A stretch of DNA of 64,000 bases from Azolla caroliniana (Eukaryota > Polypodiophyta): positions 1,364,001-1,428,000 of the forward strand of contig JBHGNT010000013.1 in assembly GCA_043228905.1 (NCBI GenBank). Direction: 5' to 3'. The notes under the pieces are model-generated. The model was not told the DNA's origin. It saw only the letters and a list, made by a program, of their open reading frames with translations, and searched no databases. Of this stretch, positions 32,741 to 42,183 are shown piece by piece. Position 1 is the first letter of the stretch. Every line of letters begins with the position of its first letter. The translations under genes and the position numbers were made by a program.

Positions 32741-33339
32741 TGTCGTAGTGTATTTCGTACACTACGTGAAAAAGTAAAAATAATATAACCGATTTAATTA
32801 CATATAAATAAATAAAATAATATATCAAGATATTTATCACGTGCATAAGGCAGGATTCGAACCATGTACCTCCACGTAGCCAAATCTCAACTTTACCATT
32901 ATGCTACCTTATCTTTAGTGTTCTATAAATAGATTTAATAACTATAACTTCTTTATTTGCGCCTACCTTTATTAAAAGGTAAATCATGTATTTTTAGTGT
33001 GCATGAACATATTAGAAAAAAAAAGCATGTAGCTATGCTTAGTCTCTCCCATCACTACATAAGGATGGGGAGCACAATGTAATAGGTGTGTGAAAAATAT
33101 TTGGGAAATTGGATATATTTCCTAAAACACCAACAATCAATAAAATATACTCGTGGGATTCACGAAGTTTAAGATAATCTATCTCTTTCAATCTAAATTC
33201 ATATTCTTACATAAATATTGATTAATGTAATACTTGTGGGATTCACAAGATTAGCCTCAAATTCTTCCTCCTCCTAGTCCAAAACCCCGGTGGTTCCCAC
33301 CCGACTCACGCAAACGATCCGGAGCCGAAAGGCACGACA
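32741..33339 (+). repeat. TR-GAG1 5' LTR
   Basis: 599 bp, TGTCGTAGTG...GGCACGACA. Its first 25 bases form a hairpin (CGTAGTGTA-TTTCG-TACACTACG). It has CTCGTG...CACGAA near 33151 and CTTGTG...CACAAG near 33234. Confidence 0.93.
32845..32912 (-). other. tRNA-like module in TR-GAG1 5' LTR
   Basis: 68 nt on the minus strand with A box TAGCATAATGG (32906-32896), B box GGTTCGAATCC (32863-32853) and pairing ends ATAAGGT/GCCTTAT. The anticodon arm is poor, so it is not called a tRNA gene. Confidence 0.65.
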
Positions 33340-33343
33340 CAGT

Positions 33344-33361
33344 TGGTGAACCCGACGTGAA
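33344..33361 (+). promoter_or_regulatory. primer binding site, tRNA-Trp type
   Basis: TGGTGAACCCGACGTGAA, four bases after the LTR. From memory it is complementary to the 3' end of plant tRNA-Trp (..CACGTCGGGTTCACCA). The same site occurs in B, Z, TR-GAG2 and TR-GAG3. Confidence 0.75.
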
Positions 33362-33377
33362 GGCGGGTGGCAAGGAG

Positions 33378-35081
33378 ATGGAGAATCAACAAGAGGCGAT
33401 GAACATGATGATGATGATGTTCGAACGGATGCTACAAGAACAACGAGCGATGTCGGAGATCACGGCGGTAGTAAAGCGGCTCGTACAACGAAACGGGGAA
33501 TTCAACGGTAAGGGTGTGTCACGCTACCTACGTGAATATAAGGCGGAGATGATGCAATATCGGATACCGGAAGGATTGCAAGTGATATCCTTTAACCGGG
33601 TGGCCTCGGACGAACTACAAGAGAGAATCCACAAGATACAACAACAAAACTCGACATGGGAGTCCTTTGAAGAAGCTTTACGAGAGGCATATGACTACGA
33701 GAGATCGAAGGGACGAGATCGACGAGAATTCGACGAATGGGTGGCGTCGGAGAAGACTCACCGAAGTGCAACACAAGCGTTCCTAGAATTCGAGCATCGT
33801 TTTGCTCGACTCTCGGAGCGGGAACGAAGATTGGTGGGAGGAGATAAAGTCTTAATGTTCGTAAGATCGATCGATCGGAAAGAAAGGATGGACATCGGGA
33901 TCGAACTCGAAGATGATGACGGTGCGAACGGTCTTACCGAGGATTGGGCCAAAGTCGAAAGGGTATGCCGAAGACATGATGAAAGGAAGCTGAGAATCTC
34001 GTCAACAACGACATGGCCCATGAAGGATGGTCGATTGAGGAAAAACGATGAAGCCAATATGAAGGCCGAAATACAACATGATGGTACCACGGGAGAAAGA
34101 GTGGAACAAGACACCCACTCGTCTTGTGAAAGAACGATGGCGAAGGATAAGGCCGATAATTCAAGTGTAGAAGGAAATTTCGGGATACAAGTGCCCGAGA
34201 CATCGGGTCAAAAAGGGGTAAGCATAATAGATGTTTGCATAATTGATGCAGATAAAGAGTGTGAAGCGGATGTGATTAAGGAGGTAGCCACAAAAGACGA
34301 AATCGAATCGGAGGTGGCTATGGACGAATCAATGGCGGATTGCCATATCGAGACTTCCCCACCACTGATTCCAGAGACTCCGGCGGTTGCGATCGAAAGG
34401 CAACGTGAGACCGAAGAGACGGAAGGTGGCGGAGAGAAAACGAATGTCGAAGCCAACGAATACGATGAAGAGATAGCCGAGAAGAATGCTAAGGGTGAAA
34501 CTACGAAAGAAGGTAATACCGAGGATTCATGCCAACAATATCTAGAGACTTCGGCGGTTGTGTCCGAGAACCAACGTGAGACCGGAGAGACGGGAGATGG
34601 CGGCGAGGAAGGTAAAGTCGGAAGTCGGTTCGGATGGAAAATGATCCATCCGAAATTCCAATCTAAAAGAAAGTGCGACAATGTGGAGGTCGGGTCTACG
34701 ACGGGAGAAGCGCGTAATACAGAGCACGCTCTACGGCGAATAAAGAAACGCGTGTTATGGCGAATAAAGAAGCACACGCTACGGCGAGAAAAGAAGCATG
34801 CATTACAACCACACGAGGACCGAACAACGAGCACATATCGGAGGACCTACGTGGCGAACAACGGAAAGAAGTGCCGAAAGTCGAACCGGACAAGGCAGAT
34901 GAAAACGAAGAAAAGAAAGCAAATCCGGACGAAAAGAAAAGAAAAGAAACCGACCCGAAAGAGCACTGAATCGGTAAAAACCAATCAACCGAGTCCGGAT
35001 CGACCGAATACAAATCGGAAAGGAAGCCGAACTAGACGAAAGACGATCCGACGAGATCGAATCGGAAGTAAGCTAATCTGA
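33378..35081 (+). pseudogene. TR-GAG1 gag-like ORF, C-terminally truncated
   Basis: An ATG at 33378 opens 567 codons (an upstream GTG inside the primer site is an unlikely start). Residues about 1-200 form a helical gag/capsid-like core: FNGKGVSRYLREYKAEMM and LEDDDGANGLTEDWAKV match B. Then come an acidic E-rich section (about 270-400) and a very basic R/K section with repeated RRIKKR-type units, possibly RNA-binding in place of a zinc knuckle. The TGA at 35079 corresponds to CGA in TR-GAG2, so about 106 C-terminal residues have been lost by a C-to-T change. Confidence 0.82.
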
Positions 35082-35388
35082 CTAAACCGAAAATCCGAAA
35101 AGAAGTCGAGATTGATGAAGAAAAGAAAGAGGGCAAGAAAAGATACTACCGCGGGTGACAAGGACCAAGCGGGCCATGCAAAAAGCGAAAGAAGACTATG
35201 GTGGATCGGATATCGACAATGGTTCGGGTGGAAAGAATGGATGTGCTCCAAATGGAGAGACAAAGTCAACATAACAAGAGAAGTCGAGGGTACTACGAGC
35301 CGGCAACGAAACCAATCGGGTAGAGACCGGACGGAGGAGACTAACAAACACCAACAACTTCGGCACATACCGGAGGATGTGCGGGTTT

Positions 35389-35400
35389 GGAGGGGGCGAG
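35389..35400 (+). other. polypurine tract of TR-GAG1
   Basis: GGAGGGGGCGAG immediately before the 3' LTR; the same tract adjoins the 3' LTRs of B and TR-GAG3. Confidence 0.75.
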
Positions 35401-35999
35401 TGTCGTAGTGTATTTCGTACACTACGTGAAAAAGTAAAAATAATATAACCGATTTAATTACATATAAATAAATAAAATAATATATCAAGATATTTATCAC
35501 GTGCATAAGGCAGGATTCGAACCATGTACCTCCATGTAGCCAAATCTCAACTTTACCATTATGCTACCTTATCTTTAGTGTTCTATAAATAGATTTAATA
35601 ACTATAACTTCTTTATTTGCGCCTACCTTTATTAAAAGGTAAATCATGTATTTTTAGTGTGCATGAACATATTAGAAAAAAAAAGCATGTAGCTATGCTT
35701 AGTCTCTCCCATCACTACATAAGGATGGGGAGCACAATGTAATAGGTGTGTGAAAAATATTTGGGAAATTGGATATATTTCCTAAAACACCAACAATCAA
35801 TAAAATATACTCGTGGGATTCACGAAGTTTAAGATAATCTATCTCTTTCAATCTAAATTCATATTCTTACATAAATATTGATTAATGTAATACTTGTGGG
35901 ATTCACAAGATTAGCCTCAAATTCTTCCTCCTCCTAGTCCAAAACCCCGGTGGTTCCCACCCGACTCACGCAAACGATCCGGAGCCGAAAGGCACGACA
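35401..35999 (+). repeat. TR-GAG1 3' LTR
   Basis: 599 bp, same sequence as the 5' LTR apart from one possible base near 35535. Confidence 0.93.
35505..35572 (-). other. tRNA-like module in TR-GAG1 3' LTR
   Basis: Copy of the module at 32845-32912. Confidence 0.6.
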
Positions 36000-36368
36000 G
36001 CGTTTCTACCCAATCCTCAAATCCTCTCCACGTTGCCTTGGAGGAGTCCTATATAGCGAACGTGGTCTTTAGCGCCTCTTCAAACGCTTCCCACGTCGGA
36101 TTTTGTTGTCGTAGCCCATGGATACTGCTTGAAGCCGGTCGGTAGCCACCCGGTTGAAGGATGTCACTTGCAGTCCTTCCGAAATCCCACACCGTAGCAT
36201 TTCCGCCTTGTAGTCCCGGAGATAGCGCGATACGTCCTTTCCGTTGAATTGTCCGATCCATTGCACGAGCCGCTCTACTGCCGCCACTATCTCTGACATC
36301 GCACATTGTTCTTGAAGCATCCGCTCAAACATCATCATCATGTTGTTAGCCTCCAGTTGATTTTCCAT
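36000..36368 (-). pseudogene. element B gag, N-terminal part
   Basis: The ATG at 36368 gives MENQLEANNMMMMFERML and then IGQFNGKDVSRYLRDYKAEM, the same N-terminus as the TR-GAG ORFs. A frameshift near 36110 precedes the TR-GAG1 insertion. Reading resumes at 32740. Confidence 0.8.
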
Positions 36369-36385
36369 CTCCTTGCCACCCGTGT

Positions 36386-36403
36386 TCACGTCGGGTTCAC
36401 CAC
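36386..36403 (-). promoter_or_regulatory. primer binding site of element B, tRNA-Trp type
   Basis: The minus strand reads TGGTGAACCCGACGTGAA with a four-base spacer to the LTR. Confidence 0.75.
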
Positions 36404-36407
36404 TTGT

Positions 36408-37303
36408 GTCGTGCCTTTCGGATCCGGATCGTTAGCGTGAGCCGGGTGGGAACCACTGAGGTTTTGGACTAGGAGGAAAGAAAATTCTAAGGCAATTAAG
36501 AATATGAAATATATTGTAAGAAAGAAAGATATGAAAACCTCGTGAATCCCACGAGTATAGTGTATTAGTGAGTAATCAAATTAAGAGAGAAAGAATAGTT
36601 AGCAAATTCGTGAATCCCACGATTATCTTATATTAATCAACCCTTGTAAAATAATCAACAACCTCTATACATCTTTCTCTCTTCCTTATATAGTGTTGGA
36701 AGAGTCTAAGTTTATCCCATGCAAGCATCATGCTTTTTCTATCTTTAGTTTTCATGCACATTGCATGTGCATGATTAGCTTTCTATCTCATCTTTTCTTT
36801 TAACTCGAGTGTCTATGCATGAATAACTTTTGTACCATGCATGTCTAGAAATTTTACATGGGATAAAGTTTAGTATAACTTTAAAATTCATAATACCCTA
36901 CTATAATGATAAGGCTTAACATTATTAACATGGAGGTGCAAGGTTCGAATCTTGCCCTATGCATGTAATATATATATTTTTATACTTTCTTCTATTTACA
37001 AATATGTCTCTTCATCCGATGAGAGACTCTCACCGGCCTTCTTCATCTGGCTCTTTCCGGTTCGGCTTCATCCGGTGCTTGATAGTTTTCTTTGTTCGGT
37101 TCTTACCGGGACCTCCTTACCGATCTCTTTGTCCGTTTCTCACCAACTCTCATCGGCCTTCTTCATCCGGCTCTTGCCGGGTCTCCTTACCGGTTTCGGT
37201 CCTTACCGGTTCCTTCTTCCGATTCTCACCGGGTACTCCATGTCCTATCCGGAGAGACCAAAAATGTAGTTTTTCACGTAGTGTGCGAATTACACTACGA
37301 CAA
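36408..37303 (-). repeat. element B 5' LTR
   Basis: 896 bp, TGTCGTGCC...CACTACGACA. It includes the paired CTCGTG/CACGAG motifs, the tRNA-like module at about 36898-36965 and a segment with repeated CACCGG/CCGGT words. The terminal hairpin is kept although its loop differs from TR-GAG1. Confidence 0.9.
36898..36965 (+). other. tRNA-like module in B 5' LTR
   Basis: TAATGATAAGGC and GGTTCGAATCT, antisense to element B. Confidence 0.5.
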
Positions 37304-38582
37304 CGTAAGGTCCAACCGACCTATTATAAGCCAAGCATCCCACCAAGTGCAAGGCACTCATCATTGACATCTTTGGGGAGCCTCCGCATATGCGGCAAGC
37401 ATGTCTTCTTCTGGTCCATGCCATCTATCATTAAGCACATGTATTGTTCGGGCCTCTTCAAACACTTCTCTCTATGATGCATCGCCTTCTTTCGTTCTAA
37501 CGATTGTGGCTCACGATGCTCTTGTAGTAACTTCTTACTCATATCCTTTTCCATTGATGTCTTTGCACCTTTAGCCAAACTTTTAAGATTTGCACAAATG
37601 GAGCAATACCCTATGCGTACTTCACGTGGAATGATAACATTTGAAAACCGAGCTCTCCATAATCTTGTGAATTGGCTATAGGTGATAGACTTATTACGTG
37701 AGCCCACCATATCATATCGATAGACATCATAAACTTCCCGATGTGTATAATTATTAGAAAGGTGCATCCTACTTGTAGTGGGCATTACTTCACAATTTAA
37801 CTGAAAGTAACTTTTCATCCAACAATAGCATGTCTTCCAATTGCACCTTTCATACTTGGAACCTCTTTACAATTGTGCATTTGATCCTCGCTAAGTAGAC
37901 CATGTTACTAACACATAACGCAATTTTGAATGTAACTCTACATATCTGTTGCACATGGAAGATATAATACTCGAATGATACTTTGATCCCCATACATTTG
38001 TCAGATACTAGTTGCATATGTGACCCGAGGTAAGTGTCTTGCTCATCACCAGTCATCGAAAAATAGTATCACCTTAATTCTCGCAACTTTGATTTTCCAA
38101 TCATAGACATACAACCACAGGCACAGCATATTTTTTTTGACATCAAATCCAATCTGTTTATCTGATGTCACCAAGCTAAATCTAGCCAGACGAATCCTTC
38201 GTCGGATTCTTCTAATATGCATAGGGCTTCCAGATTTCTCTTCCTGCATAGAGGTTGGTGTAACCTTGTTACAATCTAATTCTTTCTTGTGACCATCGCC
38301 AATGTTATTCGATGTTTCATTGGCACTACCTTCATTCTCCGTATCTTTATTAATATCGTATTTTTCAATAGAGAACTCTTCACATGTGTCATTATTTACA
38401 TTCCCTATAGCTGAAGATGAGCTCAGACAATATTCTTCGATAGAATATGGTGAGTCTGTCGACAGACAATATTCTTCAATAGAATATGGGGAGTCTGTCG
38501 ACAAACAATACTCTTCAGTAAAAAACGATGAGTCTGATGACAAAAAATATTCTTAAATCGAGAACGGTGAATCTTCACTCAT
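37304..38582 (-). pseudogene. DUF7869-type gene, 5' part
   Basis: The ATG at 38582 begins a Ser/Asp-rich N-terminus made of 13-residue repeats (EEYCLSTDSPYSI; 39-bp DNA units at about 38417-38535), followed by a basic stretch RRIRRRIRLAR. Further exon-like pieces give ICRVTFKIALCVSN and, at 37818-37340, a conserved block with SFxLW-type helices, C-x2-C (YCSICANLK) and LMIDGMDQKK. Lesions are a TAA at 38553, a frameshift near 37365, and the element B insertion at ACGT; past the shift, HLVGC.. reads straight into 15345. It is transcribed away from the methyltransferase gene. Transposase-like activity is only inferred. Confidence 0.65.
38417..38535 (-). repeat. 39-bp coding tandem repeat
   Basis: About three copies of a unit containing TATTCTTC and GAGTCTGTCGAC; encodes the EEYCLSTDSPYSI repeats of the DUF7869-type protein. 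Confidence 0.8.
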
Positions 38583-39265
38583 AGCTTAAGGTCTAGATAG
38601 GGCCATGTAAGTTATGTGCTTAGGCTAAGGCAAAAAACTAATAAGCTCCTCTCTAAACATAAACTTCTCTCTAAACAAAAGCTCCCTCAATAGAATGTCT
38701 ATCTTATTTAATATTATATTAATACAATACATAAAAATATTATTTTTAATATAGTATTTGTATTTAAAATATCAATAATTATTTAAACTAGGTCTATATG
38801 AAGTTAAATCAAGTATAATATAAATCCAATCATTACCAAGCCATAAATATGTTGGATTAAAGTTAAAATCATTGGCTAATTAATGGCACCCATATTTGAT
38901 ATAGAACCTCTCAGTCATTGGTTCATTAATGCTCACCATTGTAAATATTAGACTTATCAATCATTGGTTAATTCATGCCCACATCTTTAATACACAACAA
39001 TTGAGAGTCATAAAAATGTTGCTTTTAGTAATCAATCATTGGTACATTCATGAACCTCTATCATTGGCTCCTTCATGACCTTTAAAGTCATTGTAAGTTG
39101 TCATGACTACAAAAGATTCATCAATATGGTAGTTTGACTTTGTAATCATTAATGCAATCATAAGTTACTCTAGTTAATATGACTGTGGTTACCAACTCAC
39201 TAACCTCCAACTTACCAACCTTAGTTAAGGTGACTATGGTTACTTTAACCACTGTGGTCAATCCC
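38583..39265. promoter_or_regulatory. divergent intergenic region with five CCAAT motifs
   Basis: AT-rich spacer between the two divergent genes. TCATTGG (inverted CCAAT) recurs at 38869, 38915, 38961, 39036 and 39061, mostly with the context TCATTGG(T/C)T.ATT.ATG. It could be a shared promoter. No gene is seen. Confidence 0.45.
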
Positions 39266-39272
39266 TATAAAT
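39266..39272 (+). promoter_or_regulatory. TATA box of the ParB-methyltransferase gene
   Basis: TATAAAT about 30 bp before CACTCACAAGAGC, a plausible transcript start near 39297. Confidence 0.5.
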
Positions 39273-39296
39273 TGGAAAACCTCGTCATATTTCACT

Positions 39297-39453
39297 CACA
39301 AGAGCACACAAGAGCATACAAGAGCACACAGAGCAAACAAAGCACACAGAGCACACAAAGCACACAAAGCACGAAGCACGAAAGCGCGATCTCCGCCTCC
39401 ACTACCACACGATCAACCATTTCTTCAAAGAGAATCGAGCGCCAGGACTCCAG
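39297..39453 (+). other. putative first exon
   Basis: Ends CCAG|GTAGGC, a good splice donor (39454). Its last open stretch (..RIERQDS) reads in phase into FENLSDRPVKKIKPRIQ after the acceptor at 40449. The AGCACACA tandem words make its beginning low-complexity. No in-frame ATG lies after the predicted start, so the initiation site is unclear. Confidence 0.45.
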
Positions 39454-40449
39454 GTAGGCCTCTGACACTGTGGACATTTTTGTAAATATGTTTTGTCACT
39501 CAAGAACTCGATATGCCGTATCAAGTTCCTATTTTTTCTTTCCTTTTTAAACAGGAACTCGATACACCGTATCGAGTTCTTGTTTAAAGTTTAGGTTTTA
39601 AACAGGAACTCAATACGCCGTATTGAGTTCCTCTATTTTCTTTGCTTTTTAAACAGGAACTCGATACGACGTATCGAGTTCCTGTTTAAAGTTTAGGTTT
39701 TAAACAGGAACTCAATACGCCGTATCGAGTTCCTCTATGTTCTTTACTTTTTAAACAGGAACTCGATACGCCGTATCAAGTTCCTCTGTTTTCTTTGCTT
39801 TTTAAACAGGAACTCGATACGCCGTATCGAGTTCTTGTGTGTTCTTTGCTTTTTAAACAGGAACTCGATACGCCGCATCGAGTTCCTGTGTGTTCTTTGC
39901 TTTTTAAACAGGGACTCGATACGGTGTATCGAGTCCCTGTTTAAAGTTAAGGTGTTGTGTTTTTGGGGCAACAATTTAGTATTGTGTGGAAAAGATATCA
40001 AACTGTCTGTCAAAATAAGTCTTTTTTATGTCAACTTCCCTTACTTTTTAAAATAAACGGACCTTAATTATAGGTGTTTTATGACCTATTATAGCTTAAA
40101 ATAGTAGAAAATAACCCCCAAATTACCTTTACGATACCAATCTCAAGTCTATCATATGCAAATTATCTACAATATAGTTATGGAATCAATATAAGTCATA
40201 CCTGCCCTTCAAGACAATATATAACCCTGTATACTTATTACGATATATATTTTCTAAGTTGAATAGCCCTTACTAGAATAGATTTTTGAATATAGGACTA
40301 CCATGTACTCTGAATGCATGATTGATATTTATAGTTCACCACTAATCGCCTGCTAGTGTATTTCTTCATCTACTTATTTATATTTTAATATGCAACCTCA
40401 ATCTACGTGACCACCTAACTTATGTTTTCACATGTACTTTCTTAAATAG
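39454..40449 (+). other. putative intron 1
   Basis: Donor GTAGGC and acceptor TTAAATAG. It holds the palindrome array; 39946-40449 is AT-rich with nothing recognisable. Confidence 0.4.
39503..39945. repeat. array of nine palindromes, about 51-bp period
   Basis: Each unit has GGAACTCGATACG-CCGTATCGAGTTCC flanked by TTTTTAAACA and TCTTTGCTT. Copies start near 39503, 39553, 39604, 39655, 39706, 39757, 39808, 39859 and 39910. Some arms extend to 20 bp or more through AAACAGG...CCTGTTT. Two units carry matching changes in both arms: CTCAATACG/CGTATTGAG in copy 3 and GGGACTC/GAGTCCC in copy 9. Confidence 0.9.
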
Positions 40450-40736
40450 GTCGTTTGAGAACCTGTCGGACCGACCCGTGAAGAAAATAAAGCCTCGCAT
40501 ACAGGGTTCTCCAATCGAAGCACAGACCGTAGTAGCTCCCAGTCCATGAAGAGAGGAGAAAAGCTTCTCTTCAACGAGGAGTCAAAATCTCAACCACACA
40601 TTGACGTTAGCCAAAAGAAACTTGAGGCAACTACTGGAGGTGAAGACCTTCTTGACCGTGATCTAACAGACAAGGAATGGTGTATGCAATACGTCGACTC
40701 AAAGAAAAAAGTCATATTGTATACAACAAAGAAGAA

Positions 40737-40757
40737 GGGGGGGGGGGGGGGGGGGGG
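40737..40757 (+). repeat. poly-G tract of 21 bases
   Basis: Lies in the coding region and changes the frame. It may be a slippage mutation or an assembly error. Confidence 0.9.
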
Positions 40758-40853
40758 AGGGTAGCTTGGAAAGGAAACTCCATTTATGTATGGCCGTATT
40801 CTACGATTTGACTACGAAGATGCAGATTTGGCCAACATACTGGTAATGATAGA

Positions 40854-42104
40854 GTGCTCCAAGGGGTACGTAAAGTGTTCCTTTCAGAAGATCTTCTAGT
40901 AAAGGAATCTTGTGGGCTAGAAGCGTTCAAAAAAGATTTTGAAAGCTCACAAAACCTTATTGTTACCTTGAGGCCTTATATACAAGGCCATGTAACTCTT
41001 AGAGATGAAGTGCCTTCCCTAGTGAAGGCCACAAAAAGGGTATCCAAAGTACAATCAAGACCACCAAAGAAGAAGACAACCAAAATGTCGGACTCCGATT
41101 CAACAAGTAAAAACGAAGAGGAGGACACTAAGGGGACGCCAGGAGCTGAGCTAGCATCGGGTGTATTGTCATCCGAGCAGAATAAGATAAGGAGAGTGTT
41201 AATGCAGCGTAAACTAGTCAAGAAAGGGCAAGTGTTTAATTTTCCTATAACACACATCCATCGGCCCCCTATTGATGAAAAAACAGGTCGAAGACCACTT
41301 GAGATTAGAGAGCCACACCGCATGCATGTTCAAAATCTCAAGAAAAAAATGAAAATTAATCCTCATGCCACTGTGGTGTCTTTTATTGTTATGGTAGATC
41401 CTGAAGAATGTGAAACCATTGAAGATTTTGATATTAGAAAGCATGATCAATATAATTACTTTGTCATTGGTGGATCACATTCAGCGGAGGCACGTCAGCA
41501 ACTTGTGAGAGAACATCCAACGACTTTCTTCTTCAAGTATGCCGAGTGCAAAATTTATGTGGGGCTCACAACTGAAGAGGCAAAGCTATTGGCATGGGAC
41601 CATAATAATGATAATGACTATAGGCAAAAAATGTCGTCGATTGAGCGTATACGGTTCTTCCACCACAAGTATTTGGACGTGAAACAAAAGTTTGGTGTGA
41701 AGCTACATCTAGGTCTACGACGTCAATGTCTGCATGAAGTCGGTATTGTTGTAGATGATAATGTTAAGTCCGATGGTCTTCGAAAATATGAGTCTTGGTT
41801 TCAACTGGCCTTTAAAGATGGAGAAGTATGGGACCTACAGGATCAAATCTTCTCAATGTGGGAGAATAAGGAGGTAAAGGGTCAACGACAAAAGAAATGT
41901 AAGGTTGACCCTCAACTAGAGTTAAAGTCACAAGGCGCCAAGAAAATTGACTTGACAATTGAAGAAGCGGCTGACGACATGAAGCTGTCTCTGTGGAGAG
42001 CGATGCAAGGTATTAAGGACGAGCAGCTTCTTGTGTCTGTTTTGTCAAGGGTTGTGGCGAAAGATTTAAGCCTTGAAGAAATGGTCACTGAGTTCAATAA
42101 CTAA
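40854..42104 (+). pseudogene. ParB-like domain exon
   Basis: A 416-codon open stretch, the longest intact part of the gene. Residues about 125-260 are ParB-like: VFNFPITHIHRPP, a L.K.M.INPHATVV segment, then YFVIGGSHSAEARQQL, which occupies the place of the GxHR box of ParB nucleases, and an LAWDHN.DN..R..MSSIERI helix typical of the family. A Lys/Ser/Glu-rich linker precedes it. The frame opens at 40812; the listed first codon is GTG, so translation would enter by splicing or from the exon start upstream. It ends EFNN just before the damaged donor. Confidence 0.7.
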
Positions 42105-42183
42105 GTCTTTCAAATACTGAAATTGAAGTCTAAATGGTGTAATTCAAAGTTCTAATCTTGATTTCTAATTTTACAATCATAAG

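Larger units (their letters stand above)
32741..35999 (+). mobile_element. TR-GAG1, gag-only LTR retroelement
   Basis: 3259 bp with two 599-bp LTRs and GCGT duplications at 32737-32740 and 36000-36003. It has a tRNA-Trp primer site, one gag-type ORF and a polypurine tract, but no protease, RT or integrase, so it is non-autonomous. LTR ends, primer site and gag N-terminus match element B, its likely helper, and it sits inside B's own gag. The LTRs look identical, so the insertion is recent. Confidence 0.9.
15346..37303 (-). mobile_element. gypsy LTR retrotransposon B, nested host of C, D and TR-GAG1
   Basis: Bounded by TGTTGTGCC on the left and CACTACGACA on the right, with ACGT duplicated at 15342-15345 and 37304-37307. 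The minus-strand order is 5' LTR (37303-36408), tRNA-Trp primer site, gag (split by TR-GAG1), protease, RT/RNase H, integrase and 3' LTR (27483-15346, split by C). Without its passengers the element is about 7.4 kb. Premature stops and frameshifts occur in every polymerase segment, so it is not autonomous today. It lies inside the DUF7869 gene and splits its coding sequence. Confidence 0.85.

Noticed and set aside
32845-32912. Functional tRNA gene
   Set aside because: A and B boxes and acceptor ends are present, but no convincing anticodon stem-loop, and the position is conserved inside LTRs.
34208-34834. Ser-rich 208-codon frame on the minus strand (also 47807-48433 plus)
   Set aside because: Antisense shadow of the biased E/K/R-rich TR-GAG ORF; same composition in each copy.
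39503-39945. CRISPR-like array
   Set aside because: Repeats are themselves palindromes and the spacers are homologous to each other; no cas gene, eukaryotic setting.
39744-40013. Open frames on both strands in the palindrome array
   Set aside because: They only translate the repeat unit (RIEFLFKKQRTH-like) and have no independent support.
40737-40757. Poly-G tract as a G-quadruplex regulatory element
   Set aside because: A single uninterrupted run inside coding sequence that breaks the frame is better explained by slippage or assembly error.
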